From: Cyanoderma ruficeps
Taxonomy: Eukaryota > Chordata > Aves > Passeriformes > Timaliidae
NCBI GenBank assembly: GCA_008694505.1
Contig: VZDJ01007749.1
Location: forward strand, 9,848,918-9,912,917
Direction: 5' to 3'
Length of the DNA: 64,000 bases
Both the position numbers and the translations under genes were made by a program. Numbering within the stretch: the first letter of the stretch is position 1; every line of letters begins with the position of its first letter. Below the pieces are notes generated by a model, which was given only the letters and a program-made list of their open reading frames with translations, did no database searches and was not told where the DNA came from. This document shows, piece after piece, positions 22,438-35,421 of this stretch.

Positions 22438-22445
22438 TGACGTCA
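22438..22445. promoter_or_regulatory. Perfect palindromic CRE TGACGTCA, first copy
   Basis: A full octamer cyclic-AMP response element within GGTGACGTCACGG. CREB, ATF1 and ATF-family dimers bind this motif. It lies 78 bp from a second perfect copy. Confidence 0.65.
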
Positions 22446-22479
22446 CGGCGCGGGCGCGCGCCTGCGCGGCCCCGCGCGG

Positions 22480-22489
22480 CTATTTATGG
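22480..22489. promoter_or_regulatory. AT-rich core CTATTTATGG between two CREs
   Basis: This is the only AT run between the two CREs. On the minus strand it reads CCATAAATAG, one base from a TATA box. On either strand it is one base from a CArg box (CCW6GG). It could position initiation leftwards near 22455 or rightwards near 22510. Confidence 0.4.
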
Positions 22490-22515
22490 GCGCCGCCGGT
22501 GGGAGCCCGGCGTGG

Positions 22516-22523
22516 TGACGTCA
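22516..22523. promoter_or_regulatory. Perfect palindromic CRE TGACGTCA, second copy
   Basis: A full octamer CRE within GGTGACGTCATGCGG. For a leftward start near 22455 it would sit at about -60 to -70, a typical position for a working CRE. Confidence 0.65.
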
Positions 22524-22550
22524 TGCGGGGCGGCCCGTGCGGCGTCAGGT

Positions 22551-22556
22551 CACGTG
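22551..22556. promoter_or_regulatory. Canonical E-box CACGTG
   Basis: CACGTG within GGTCACGTGCGG. USF, MYC/MAX and TFE-family factors bind this hexamer. It lies 27 bp beyond the second CRE in the same island. Confidence 0.4.
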
Positions 22557-22670
22557 CGGGGCTCGCGGTGCGTGTCCCCCGTCCCCCTCAGGATCGCGGG
22601 GATGGGAACCCGCCCCCCGGGACTGCGGGACCCGCGCCCTGCGGCAGCTCCCGGGGACTGATGGCCCATG

Positions 22671-25600
22671 AAACAGCCGGGGCGTTCTTTGTGTCGTGCC
22701 GTGGAGTCGCCATTATGTGGCACCAGCAGGGGAGCCGCTGCCAAACCTCCCCTTGCGGGGTGCTGAGTGAAAGGATAGCTCTGTATCGCACTGCGAGCGA
22801 GGGCAAACGGCAGAGCCTGCTGCTCTTCCTCCGTGCTGTGCTCTCCCACTAAAGAAAAGCAATGCATTGCCCCGGGGGATGGTTTCTACACCCGCTGGAA
22901 CATGACATTCCCCACAATTAATTATTACATAAGTACCATGTCAAGGATGCCATTGATATTACGGTCGTTCTCTCAACTGCAGCAATGACAGCAGTAGCTT
23001 ATATCCAGAATGTTAAAAGGATGCTGGTTCATTTCTGTTCCAGTTGCCAAGTCCGCCTCTCAAGAGCAGCCCGAGGATGTTCTGTAGCCTTTTTGATCGT
23101 GGATACTCTGTGAAAGGATGAAGCCTGGGATTGTTTACAGTGCCCTGCTGGAGCTGGCCTTGTCTTTTTTCTGAGAATCAGATAATGTGAAACGATAGTG
23201 GCCACATGTGTAAGCTTTTGATAGTAGTATTTGGTAGACCAGGCTTACACACCCTTGACTGTAGCTCTTTGTATTTCACTACTGCGTTTCAAAAAGCTGC
23301 TGGGGCCTCTTTGATCCCTTCTGAATGGGTGTTGAGGGGGATTGTGGTTTGTGGTTGATTGGTTTGGTTGGGGTTTTTTTGTGAAATTGTTCATTAAAGT
23401 CAGTGACTGTCTGTCTCCCAAAGCTGTTGCTTTCTCTAGACAGACGAGACAGCAAATTAGTCTCTGATTTGGGATGGCATCTTCCCAGATTGTTAACATT
23501 CAAAGAAAATGTGGTGGACCATGTGAAACAAGGCACTATATCATCAGCAAGTAACTTCTGGTACACTAGTCACTGTGAACAGGTGAAAGATCTATTAAAA
23601 AAATCACTAAGAGGTACAAAATAAGCACCAAATAAAACATCAAATAAAGCATCAAATACAGGTCTTTGTAGAGGAGCTGTAAGGTAGGTTGGAATTGTCA
23701 GAAGGCAAAACTCATGTGTGCTGAGTTCTGTCCCCATAGGGCTGATGTGTCTGCATCAGCATGCTCTCATCTGTAATTTTGGGGGTTTTTTTTAATTTGA
23801 AAGATAAAAGTGAGTAAATATACTAACTACAGGCTAAACTAATCTGAACCAAGTCTAAACCCGGAATAATTTCATTCCACATCTTAACCAAATGGTTAGT
23901 TTGGCACTATTCCCAAAGTGATTTTGAGTAGGCTTAGCCAAAGTCTCAACTGGAAAATTGAAGGAAGCAGAGGCTCAGCTCTTTTTGTGTGCCAGTGCAC
24001 TGTTCAATGTTAGCAGTCCTCCTTTTTCAGCCTTTCTTTGTGATACAGTGGCGTCTGTTTGTGAAGGTTGTGTGTGCCATTTGAAGGGCTTTGTTGTGCA
24101 GTGTCGTGATGACATGGTGCAGTGCAAACCTCAGCTAGATTGTGCTGTCCCAGAGCATTCCAAGGATGGAATGGTGTGATTATTAGAGAGTGGCTGTGTC
24201 TTTTATTAGATTGAGTCATGCAGAGGAAGAGAGGAGAGAAGTGGTCAAACTTTCAGGAACACAAGCCTTTCTCTTCAGCTGCCTTAAAAAACAAATTCTG
24301 GAAAAGTGTATCAGTGAATTTGTGCTGTTCTTAAAATTATGTTCTCCGTCAAAAACATGGATTACTCATTAGCTTCTAGAAATATAATAGGTGCTAGTTT
24401 TCCACTAAGGTGTTCCTGGTTACATGCTGCTAGGGACACACCTGTCAAACAGAACTGTGTTTGGACCCATAAATAGTTGCACAGATAACTGTCTGAAGTG
24501 CAGCAAAACAGCCCTGGGATGTGTTGTTTGGAGATTACACTGCTTCTCCTCTGAAGGGGGAATTTGCAATGCTTACCTCACCATTTAGTCACCTGGATGA
24601 CTGTATGCTGACAATAAAAAAGGCTTCTGAATGAGCCACCAGAATATCATTGCACAGCTTACTGTAACCTGAGGAAGAAATCTGTACCGATTGTACATCT
24701 CTCCAGTGGTGTACTAGCCTATGCTAGAACCTCCCTGCAAAATAGTTAAATAATCTTCTTAACCTTGAAAAAAAAAAAGTCCTGTGATTTGAGGTGAAGC
24801 TTTCCTGGAATTTTCCATGTGCCCTTCATGGCTTTGAGGTGGTGCACCCTATCAGAAACAACCTTCCAGGAAGTCTGTGAGCACTGGGCAATATCAGGCT
24901 GTGTCTGAGTCTTGCATAATAAATGCCCTCGACTGCAGAGCTATGGATTCTACTCATTCCCATCCCAGAATGTGAGGTATTTGCTTAATGTACTGAGTGT
25001 CCTCATGGAAGTTATTGGGATGAACCCAAACAGCTGCCAGGCATGATGGAATGGCTCCCACAGGCTGAAGGACAGAAATGGCCTGTCAGCAGCTGGACAA
25101 TATTTTCACAAAGCAATCGAAGTGGACTAATAGAGTAGTTCCAAAGCATAAGCTCAGAGCTTAGCTTTTTTAACCCCAGTGGAGACTTAAAAGCTGTGGT
25201 TTCAGCAGAAACATAGATTTGGGACCTAATTTTATCCTCCTGTCAGCCCTTTGCTTTTACTCAGGTACAGCTGTTCTTCAAGTTCCATGATGGCCCCTCT
25301 TCACTTCTAAGTGTCAGTTACCCTTTTATCTGAAAACATCTAGCTTTTTAGCATAATCAAGGCATTCTAATTCTTATGAGACTTATGAAGGCCCACATAC
25401 ATTTAGCAGCTCTATTGAGGGCAGACTAGAAGTTGTTTCTGGTGGAGGCTGGATTCCCTGACTCAACAGGGCTCTTTGTTTTCAAGGAATAGAAATAAAG
25501 AGGATCTCTTTTGACTTTCCTTTAATTATAACCCTGAGGGCAGAGGGAAAGCAGGAGCGATTTCTGTTTCTCAGTATGATGTTTGTGGTTTAGTTCTGCC

Positions 25601-28600
25601 TGGAGGAGTTACTGTTTTGTTGCTAAATTATAATTGCACCTTTCCTGTGGCTGTAGAGGAGATTTGGCAGTGTTGCACTCGTGATTTGTGGGAGCTCTCC
25701 AAAAAGTTAATTGGGAGTTTCTTCTGTGACTTGAACATGCTACTCTCATTCACAGTCCTAAGGATTTCCTTGTGGTATGATCCAGGGCTGAATGTCAAGT
25801 CAGTTCTTGCAGTCTGGCTTTTTCATTCCGGAGAAAACATGATGCATTTGAAATGTATTTGAGATACCATTTTCTCATTAGATGGTTACATTACGCAAGG
25901 GGGAGAATGGCAGTTACCCTTAGAGCTATTTATTACACTTGTGGCTCTGAATCTAATGAGGGAAGATGGGAGTCAAGAAGGGACATGACAGAAGTTTTTG
26001 TAGAAGTGGGGATAATCTGGATAGTGAAGGTATTTGAGAACATTAATGTTTTTAAAAAAAGATTTTAAAAAGTGTGTGCAGTTCTGCTGTTACTTATGAA
26101 CAGCCCTTGATCAGGCATAGGCACTAAGTCAGTATTCTGTCATTTTCTTCGTGGGAGTCTCCTGTGTAGTCTTCTCTACTCCACGTAGAAAAGAGGAGTA
26201 AAGATGTGAGCAAGAAATTTAGGATAAGTGCAGTCTGCCACGGGGTGTTTTGGGTAAGTTGTTCAATGCTTTCTGACAAAGACAGGAGGTGTATCATGCC
26301 CACCAGGGCAACGTGGTGAGCATAATGTTAAGTCTGTTAAACATGTAAGTACCTGAGAGAATTAGAAATTGCACTGTTTCTTTAGACCATTTCCTACTTT
26401 CTGCAGAACAGCTACCACAGCATCTTTGTGAACTGAAACAAGGTAGCTTTTCATAGATTCTGCTGTAGTCTAATAGTCTCACAAATATATTTATTCCATT
26501 TGTGGCATTTGTTACATGATTGATAATTTGGATAACTTACCAAAAAAGGTGTCTTTTTATTTCTTTCTTAAATCTTGGTAAGAGTTCAAAGCATTCAGCT
26601 CTAACAAATTTTCTGATGGTTTTCTGTGAATTAATCAAAGTTTAATTCATATAATAAGGCCATTGTAGCTTTTTGTGTAATATGAAACTACTTCATAAGT
26701 CTTTTAATTTCTAATTGACATTTTGTCACTTGACCTAGCCCATGCTCAAGGTCAGTGCAGGATTGTTACCTGGTAGTGTTTGTCATGACAGGATGAATTA
26801 CAGAATTTATGAACTTTTTGTTGTTGCCTCTGCTGTGTACCAACAGTGCGACTTTAAAACTTACAATAAATATGGCTTTCAAAATTCAGAAATAGATTAA
26901 ACCCTATTTCTCTGTTCTCCCTTCTTCCTTTACTCGCCCACCTCACTTTCCACCCTTAGATCAAAGTTTCCAAGAGTGTAAACTCCAAATGTTTCACATA
27001 AATCTCCTTGATGCACCTCAGGCTCTTTGAAACTTTTGTTCTCTTCTGTTTGTTTCTTCAAAAACTTCTTGTTGCTTCTTCTGTATCCACTGGGTCTCTT
27101 TTATTTTTTTTTTCTCCTTTGCTCTGGAGTATTACTTGCCTTAATCTAGGACTGTCAGTGGACTGGAACTCTGGTGTTTTACTGTTATTTTAAAAATCTG
27201 GATATCTTTATTACATTCACAAGGAAACATCTGTGGTATACTGTAAATCACAGTGAGAAATACATTTTGCGAAGCAGGCGTAGTTGTGTAAAGAAGTTTA
27301 AAACAAACCAAAACCTCATTGTTTTCCCCAAAGGCTCCTGTTTTTGTAACTGTTTAGGTTTGTAAATTCTTTGGAACTTGTCTTTTGCCTTGGAATGCCT
27401 AACTAAATGTGAGATGTTGAAAATGGACTCAGCAGATCATGACTACCATTTTGAAGCTTCCATAAACAATGGGGCACTGTGCACTGTGCAACATTTCTCT
27501 AGTGAACACAATGCTTAGCAGAAATCCTAAATCTGTTACGCATTCAGTTGAAAGAACAGCAGAGGCAAAAAGCAATGCATGAACACGTGTCATGGCAATA
27601 GACTTAAATGTTATCAGAAGTTGCCCTACGAGAATTTAATCTTCAATTTTGTTGAGATTTCTGCATGTTTAGATCTTAAAATATTGTTTTAATTGAATGA
27701 TTGGGAGATGATATCTTCTTTCTGCCCTACATTTAGAGGCAGTGAAGATAAGGTAGAGTTGTTTTGCAGGTGGGGCATGTCCTTGTCCCTGTGGAGGTCA
27801 ATGACATTTCTTGCTAACTGAAGTGATGCAGACTGGGTGTGTGGGTTTTTTGGGTGGCAGAGTTTGCTCCTTCTTGGTTTCCTTTCTTCACACAGATTGA
27901 TTGTTATGTCTCTGTTGTTGTAAAAGCAGGGTGTTCTAAGGCTTTCTAATTAGCCTTTGTCTAATTTGGCATACTTCCTGGATCAGAGAGATTTCCTGCA
28001 AAAGCTTGGTTCCTCCCTCATCCCAGTAACATCACTAAATTACTTTGGAAAAAGCATTTCAGTTCTACCGCATGCCTAATTTTAAGTTGATTTTTTTATG
28101 CTTTTAAATTTGATTTGTGTTACAAAAATGAAATTATTTTTAAGGATTGAGTTGCATACTGCTTAAATGTTGCTCACAACTCTACAAAATACTTCCTTTG
28201 ATTTAATTTTCATATAATCTATCATTTTATTAGCATTTTAGAAAGATTAATTACAATAACTTGTTGTGGTAGCTTGTGTCCTAAAAGCCCTTTGTAATGT
28301 GGAAAAAGCCTGATTTTTTTTTTAACCTTTCTGCTACACTAAACAGACTACTTAAAACTAACCCTGATTTTGCATTAACTTCTCTGATTCAGATTGCTTT
28401 TAATAGCTGTGGTTAGTGTAGTACTCTTCCTACCTGCTGGGTTAGTTGTGCCGTCTTCACTGCAGTCTTTGTAGGGGTTTGAAAATGCAGATGAAGGAAG
28501 CCAGGTTTTATTCTTTTGCACCTTGAGAACTGCTGCAGAGTTTTGTTGTTTCATGATTGCTGTTCTGTTTAAATGCTAAGTTACTTTGCACTGAGAAGAA

Positions 28601-31600
28601 ACAGTTTTCAGCTGTTGAAAGTAAGAGTGCATCTGTAATAAGGATTATTATGATTAATTTTTATGCTTGTTGTCAGTTCTCTGAAAAATATAATTTCAAA
28701 TCTCAAAAGGCACAGGCTTGTTTACTTAATGATCCCTCAAAATATATTCCTGTGTCGCTGAGATCAGTGATAACAGGATGAGGTAAGAATTGATTATTCA
28801 GGGTAAGATTCTGAACTTCATTGAGAGTTTTACCACCAGTGGATGATATTCTGCACCAAATAAAGTAGAAATTATCACTTCTTTCAGAATGAATTTGGGT
28901 GAGGCTGAATTTGCTGAAAAGGTCTGTTTTCACTCGAGTTGGAATATGAGGCTTATCTGTTGACATATGTATTTAAACCAAACTGGTGTGAATACAAACC
29001 AGATGTTTCTTGGGAACATTTTTATAGTACATTTGAACCACAAAACAAGGTGACACATTTTTTAATCAGTATTCCTGATTGTGTGTTGAGGAAATGTGTA
29101 TTCTAAATGTTACTTTGCTATTTCTAAGTGGACAAGAATCTGCAAACTTTTACAGCATTAAGTGCTGCAATGAAAATCTAGATGCAGAATAGAATGGCCT
29201 TGTGTATAAAAGAACATAAATCACGTTTGATTTAGATCTTTAACACAAATAAGAACTCTTTAAAAACTATTTTCAGCATTCATTTTAAAGGCTCAGTTAA
29301 ATCTTGATTTCCATATCCAATCTCACTGAGCACACAAGAGGCTCTCAGCAAGTACCTGGTGACATGTAACCAGTGAGTCTAGGAGTGAGAAACATGCTGG
29401 TATTGTGCAAGTGTTCCACACTTAGTTGCATGGATTCAGGAGTACCTTCATGTTATAAAACTTTCACTGTCCCATTAAATTCTTCCTGCAAACCCTCCAA
29501 GTGGAGATAACCTGTGTCCCCAGTCTTACAGTCTCTTCTCCCCTTGTGAATGTGCTACACAAGGCCAGGGCAGAGGTGGGACGTGATGGTATTGGAATGT
29601 GTTAATGCTGTAAGTGTAGATTTATATTATTTCTAATAGCAGCAGCAAGGAATGTTATTTGGAGTTGTTTTTACTTTTTTATTTCACACACACACAGACG
29701 CAGGCACAGACACACACACAACACAGAGTCAATGTTTCTCAAAGATGAGCTTGGCAGTTTCTGGTTAATTGCGTTCTCTAGCATTTTGTAACTAATATTT
29801 TATTATGATGATGTCCTTACTAAAAATAAGACCTACAATTTGGACAATTACTTCCTGTAAACTGTCCCTTTAATGTGTTGTAACGTTAACTCTTGAATCA
29901 TTCAGTCACAGGAGTTTTGGTGTTTATGGAATGGGGAAGATGACTTGCATGGTCTTTGCCTGGTTTCACTAAATACTTAGATTTATCAAAGAGCATTTGT
30001 CTCAGAATTGAAGTAAATTAAAGGAGAGAAGTCACACACAGTCACAAATACTTTCTATCCCATTTTGAGGTCTCCTTTTGTTTTCACTGTATGAAACAGT
30101 ATACAGAGAACATGTTGAAAGCCACCTGTACCCTTTTTGGGTATCTTCAGATAGCTTTTCTCAAGAGCTTTGTGGTTTATGAAGAACTCTTATTACATCT
30201 GGCACTGGAAATCCAACCAGTCCTTTTCTGAAGTACACTATGGATGCCTGTTCCATCTCATTGTGGACGTGGAGAGATCCCAAAGTTAAAAATAAGTTCA
30301 TGGTAGCCATATGTCATGACAGTGTGTCTAGTGTTGGGTCTTTGAGGCACAGTTGGAATATGCAAACAACATAAAAGCGCATGTTGCGCAGTATAAGCTT
30401 AAACATTTTTGAAACTGGCAAGTTCTGGTTCTTTGCCTCCATCATTTTCTAAACATGTACAATAGTCTTGCCCTATTCCATTTAGCTAAATTTGGTAAGA
30501 ATATAAACTGGCCATGAATATGTAATTGCAGCTTGATCCTGTAGACTGAACTAGAGACATAGTAGTTCAAAATGCAGTTGGCATTTAGGTGTTCGTATAG
30601 CTTTGCCAGTGCAGTTCAGCTGCACAGAGGGTGTGTTCATTTAGCAAAGGTTCAGGCTGCTTCTTATTTAGGTTTGTTCATACGTTTTTTTCTCTCTGTT
30701 TGGTGGTGTTAACCCTTTGCAGAAAGGCAAGAGCATGTTAAACAGCATCAGTTTTTTGGATGAATAGACCATAGGTATTAGCAGATGCACTACACAGTGA
30801 TAAGGCTTTCTAGCACTGTTTGCAAGCCTGATGCTATAAACTCTGACCAACATAAAGCTGAAACAGCTGCCAGATTTACTGGCAATTAACTCTATTTGTG
30901 GGTGCTCACAAGTCTGGGAATCTGACTATTCGCAGACAATGTGTTAGTTTGGGAACTACAGTCATACTCATTTAGCACGTACCCAAGGGTTTGATATCAA
31001 TTGGTTTGGGGTTGGGTTGTTTTTGCATTGTGGCTTGCTTGATCCAAGTGCTATTGAAAGCAGCACAGATCTCTCCATTGACTTGGATTAGTTGGTCACT
31101 GTATGACATAACAAGCCTGTGTTGATTAATTCCTTGCAGTTCCTACTCTGAGCCCACACGTAATAATGGAGAACCATTAGTGGCCATTGTCACTGTTAGT
31201 CAGTTCCCAGTAATGCCTCATTTTTATTTTCAGTCTAAACCCCCCAGTCCTACACAGTGTTATAAATAAACCAAGTAAACAAGACCTCCTTGTCACATTA
31301 TTAGAATAGTAGATGCAACATTTGCTAAACTTAGAACTTTCCCAAAGTCATGGTCACAGGTTCATGTGACCTGTTACAAAAGTTGCTGATTGCATTGTTT
31401 GGTTTTTGAACATGACTTTCGACTTGTAGCCTGCTGAATGTTGCTGCAGCCTGTAAGAAGGAGGGCACAAAGGGCAGGGTATTGCATAAAGGTTTGTAGC
31501 TGTGACTCAGTTTTTGCAGCAAGTAATACTCATTTTGCTTCTCCTGCTTCCTCCTGTTTATCAGGAAGTGCCCTACAGCACTGCAGTAAGACAGCACTGC

Positions 31601-34600
31601 CTGTTCAAAGAGCACCTTCAAAACCTACTAGAAATAATGAACTGTAGAAAAGCAGTGCAGTAACTTGTGGTGTTCCTTTCTTAGTTGTGAAATTTGGGGA
31701 AAGTACCCATGCTGCAGTGTTACTTCTTATTTTAGGAACAAAATGTCTATCACTTCTTATATATAAATGTCATGTAACATTGGACAAAGTTGAAAACGTC
31801 TAACAGATATTTGTTGGACAGTGTTGTCTTACTGAGGAGATAAAGTGTCAGCTTGTCATGTGTTTTTAGGCTACCTTACTGATACATTACCTAAATTACC
31901 TTAAAATTTATGAATAACAAGCACAATATAGTGGGGAAGTCACCCTTTTTGTAGTTCTGCAAACTAATTACTTGGTCACCCATTTGTATCATTGCAAAGC
32001 ACTGTCAATTTGAGGGTTGGTGCAGATTTGGTAATGTTTGTACCGCCTAAATAGACTGTGATTCTCAGGATAAATTAAGTATGTTTTGAAGGTCATATAA
32101 AGAAGAATTATGAACATGATCAGAATGCCATTTTTTCCTTTTTAGAGTTTCTCGCTCTGTGAGGTGTCTTCTGCCTTTTCTTACATTTCACCATGTGCAT
32201 TCCTCACTAATCTCACATGATGGAATAGAAAACATGTCAGAATAGTATACAGATAAAAGTCAGTATGAGAAACCAGTATATCTCTTAGGGAGGATGGGCT
32301 GCTTTTTCTGCTCCAGAAATAGTTACTATCTCTTTGATTAATGTTGCTGTTGTCTTTAAGCCTAGGAAAAGAAATGTATTAAAGTAGATTATAAGTGCAC
32401 TTTTGTTGCACAGTAATGTCACTTTAATTCTTTATAAGAGGCAATTAGATAACAAAGCATGTCTTAGAATATTGTATTGATGTCTCTACTCACAGATTAC
32501 GTTTTTAGAAGGAAAATTTTCTTATGGATCTTCTTTTACCTTAAGTATCAGTGTTTTTCATACCTAAAGTTTCATTTCCTACCTGAGGAAGAAAAGAAAT
32601 AGGTAATAACTGTAATAGAGGGGAAAATGTGTTGTTTTGTTCATTTGTTTGGGGTTTTTGCTTGTTTTTATTAACATGTAAGCATGATCTTGCACTGATT
32701 CTATGTTTAGGAGCAGTTTTTTTGTCTGCTTTGTCACCTGATATCTGCACATGAGGCAAGAGAGCAAAAAACTTTTGTCTTCCTCCCTGTGCACTCTTCC
32801 TCTGTGTCCTTTTTTCATAGCCACTACAGCATCTCTGCCTTCCTGGTCCCTGTACATGGCTGAGCACAGGAGTCATTTGAGCGTCAGAATGCTTTTATGA
32901 GCAGAGAGCCAGCTGTCCTGGAATAATTTATAAGGACTGCATCAGGAGGAAAAGCAGGGAATTTGGAGGACTGCCCTGAGTTGTGCTGATGATTGTACGT
33001 GACCCTGACCCTTACTGAGGGAGGCACAGGCCATTTCCCTTTCATTGCTCTACCACTGCTGGTGTAGAAGAGCAGTGCATCTGAGTTGATGTGGGCAGTC
33101 TGTAGGTATTGAGAGAAATCACACAGTAAGGAAAGCCACTGTGATTCCAGACCATGGTGCTGGGTTGGTTTTTTTTCTGCTGTGTAACTCGTGTCCTCCT
33201 GTTAGCCCAGAGTCACCACAGTGCAAAGTGGTGGTGAGATAATGTGTCCGTACAAGAAATCCACTCGTTTTTGTGTGGCAGGGTGAACTCAGGTGCACAT
33301 TTCCTCGTTCTTTTTATTTTTTATTACAATGGATTTTGCTGCTGTCTAGTTATTATTAGTGGACTCTTAGAATTATTAGTGGATTGTTTATTCTGGAGAG
33401 GTGGAAGTAAATGTGAATATCTGTGAAACACTAATAGCCTGTGAGTGTTGTAAGCAGGTGGCCACACTAGGAACTGGTGGTGTGAGCAACTGACAGGTTG
33501 TGTAAATTGATCTTTACCTGTCCTTTAATTTTCCCGTGTCATATCAAGCTATATTGAGTTGTGGGGTTTTTTAAATGTATAGGCAGGACTTAAATGAATA
33601 TCAATATTCAACTTGCAACTTGAGTTAAGATTACAACAAAACCAAATCTAATACTGAATTTCAAAGGAGCCTGCAGGAGGGTGTGTCTCTTAAATCGAAT
33701 AGTAACGGTTGATCAGAAATTCCAGTCTCATCCATGTATGGGCCTTATGACGAATGAAAGTATTAATTCCAGTAAACATAAAGGGAAGACCTAGGGAAGT
33801 GAGGGCACTGATCATCCAAGCATGTTGAGGACCGAGGAAGTGTACTTGTACATTTGATTTGTTAATCTTGTGTAAAGATTCAAATTGTACTTTTGTAGTA
33901 AAGTATTGTTGCAAAACTTTCAATTCCATTGGACTTCTGACTGCCCAAAATAGACCATTTTGCTAGTCATCTCTGAGCTCTATGCTGCCCCACCTAGATC
34001 TCTGCAAGTATCTCAGGAAACTATTCCAAAGCTAGAACAGGCATGTCTAGATTATATTGCAGCCAATGTTATGACTGCATTTATAATTACTGTGAGTTAA
34101 CATAATTCTTTCCTTTATGAGGACAGCTCTTGGAGAAACTTCTGTTTCTCTTTGATTTTATTGTTTCTGTTGGTGTAAGATAAAAGCCACTCAGCCTAAA
34201 GGAGTATAAAAGCTTTTTCTTATGAAAAATGGTATGCCAGTATGAACACATCTTACATGAAACTGAAAAGTAAGTCAGTTCCAATCTACACTTTAAAAAT
34301 TCTAAACGATGACGTACACAAGGGGTTGTAAAGTAACTTTAAAAAGGACCTCATGATGCATACATCTTGTGTAATTCTGGACATTCTAATTATAGAATTA
34401 TTTTTGCACATACCCAGATTTAGTCCTGTGTGGATCAACCATAGATATAGCTCTGTAGATGTTTTTTGGTAGGGAAGTGACATAGCAAGCAGTATAGGAT
34501 GTAAAACAGAAATGGGCCATATTGAATTGATCTTAGGGTTTGACCTAAATTCTTAAGGGATTTAGTTACACTCTTACATTCACTCATTCTCGACAGGTAA

Positions 34601-35367
34601 GAATTTGAACATCACTATTTATAGTAGAAAAAAGAGGTTTCTTAGAATACTAAGTGACCTGAAGTTTTCTAGTCTAGGTATCATTTAATCTGAATATACC
34701 TATCAATGGCTCAAAAAAAGTCAAATGCACACAGCAGTTTGGCTTCATGAGAATGCTCTTCTGGGAGCTGATGGAGTGCAGAGTTTCTATTAGTTTCCCA
34801 TGTGAAAGTGGTCTCTCTCTTCCCTTCGTTGCCATCTATATCCATGGCTGCCCTCAAGAATCTTAATTTACCTCTTGGCTCCATGCACTGGGAGGTCCTG
34901 TTGGCATGAGTGAAAATAGGGAAAATATGCCCTGGGAAAATAGGGTTTCTGGATTCTTGTTGTTCCCTGCGCTGGATATACAGTGCCACTTCTTTTATTG
35001 CTCTGAATGCTGAACAGACATTTTCTTCAAATATTAATCCTGCCCAGATAAATCTTCCTCCTAGGGTTCTGCACTTCTCCTTTTAGTTACTGTTCAAATG
35101 GCCATCTCTTTTACCTGACAATGTTAATTTTTCACATGAAATCAGGCAGCTCTGTTCCACTGATGATGTCAAGCTGGAGCTCTAGGTGTGCACCAATCTT
35201 ACAGTTTGGTAATAAGTAATTTTTTTTTGCCTATGTATGAATACATACAAAAATATCATTTATGTCTACAATTTACTGCTATCCCAATGGATTTGATATT
35301 TCCTGTTGGTTGTAAATTAAATTTCTTTACCAGTTTAATATTGTCTATATTACTTTCTAATCAAAAG
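22671..35367. other. Gene desert, plus strand rich in G and T; no recognisable exon
   Basis: About 12.7 kb of AT-rich sequence with no open frame over about 111 codons and no domain that I recognise. T and G clearly exceed A and C on the plus strand (for example 50 of 60 bases in the line at 23341), as in introns transcribed on the plus strand. The only listed feature is an interrupted CA repeat near 29685. It may be intron 1 of a transcript starting at the 22-kb island. Confidence 0.5.
29683..29722 (+). repeat. Interrupted CA microsatellite
   Basis: CACACACACAC runs interrupted by GACGCAGGCACAGA over about 40 bp. Nothing else is seen. Confidence 0.8.
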
Positions 35368-35421
35368 CTCTATTGGGAAGAAAAAGAATACAAGGAAGTT
35401 TTTAAAAACTACCTGGCACAG
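35368..35421 (+). other. Weak candidate 54-nt internal exon
   Basis: An acceptor-like TTTCTAATCAAAAG precedes 54 bases that are open in phase 0 and encode LYWEEKEYKEVFKNYLAQ. A good donor, CACAG|GTAATGG, follows. The charged peptide is unlike the hydrophobic translations around it, but I recognise no family, and an 18-codon open frame easily arises by chance. Confidence 0.15.

Larger units (their letters stand above)
21835..22670. promoter_or_regulatory. Isolated CpG island: candidate distal ATF3 promoter and divergent promoter
   Basis: About 840 bp of dense CpG with several GC boxes lie in an AT-rich desert 16 kb upstream of the ATF3 proximal promoter. The island contains two perfect CREs (22438 and 22516), further CGTCA half-sites near 22275, 22299 and 22543, an AT-rich box at 22480-22489, another (GATAAAAATAG) at 22367-22377 followed by a donor-like AAG|GTGAGG at 22380/22381, and CACGTG at 22551. 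Open frames here are GC-driven artefacts. Human ATF3 is known to have a stress- and tumour-active alternative promoter about 43.5 kb upstream, and this island is a plausible counterpart. Composition to either side suggests transcription leaves it in both directions. Confidence 0.6.

Noticed and set aside
21690..22852. Open frames of up to 204 codons in the second CpG island
   Set aside because: Same GC-driven artefact, with no domain, no signal peptide and no match to neighbouring genes I considered (for example NENF).
31050..31095. Possible third copy of the fold-back repeat (CCATTGACTTGGATTAG)
   Set aside because: Only one half is recognisable and no inverted partner is visible.
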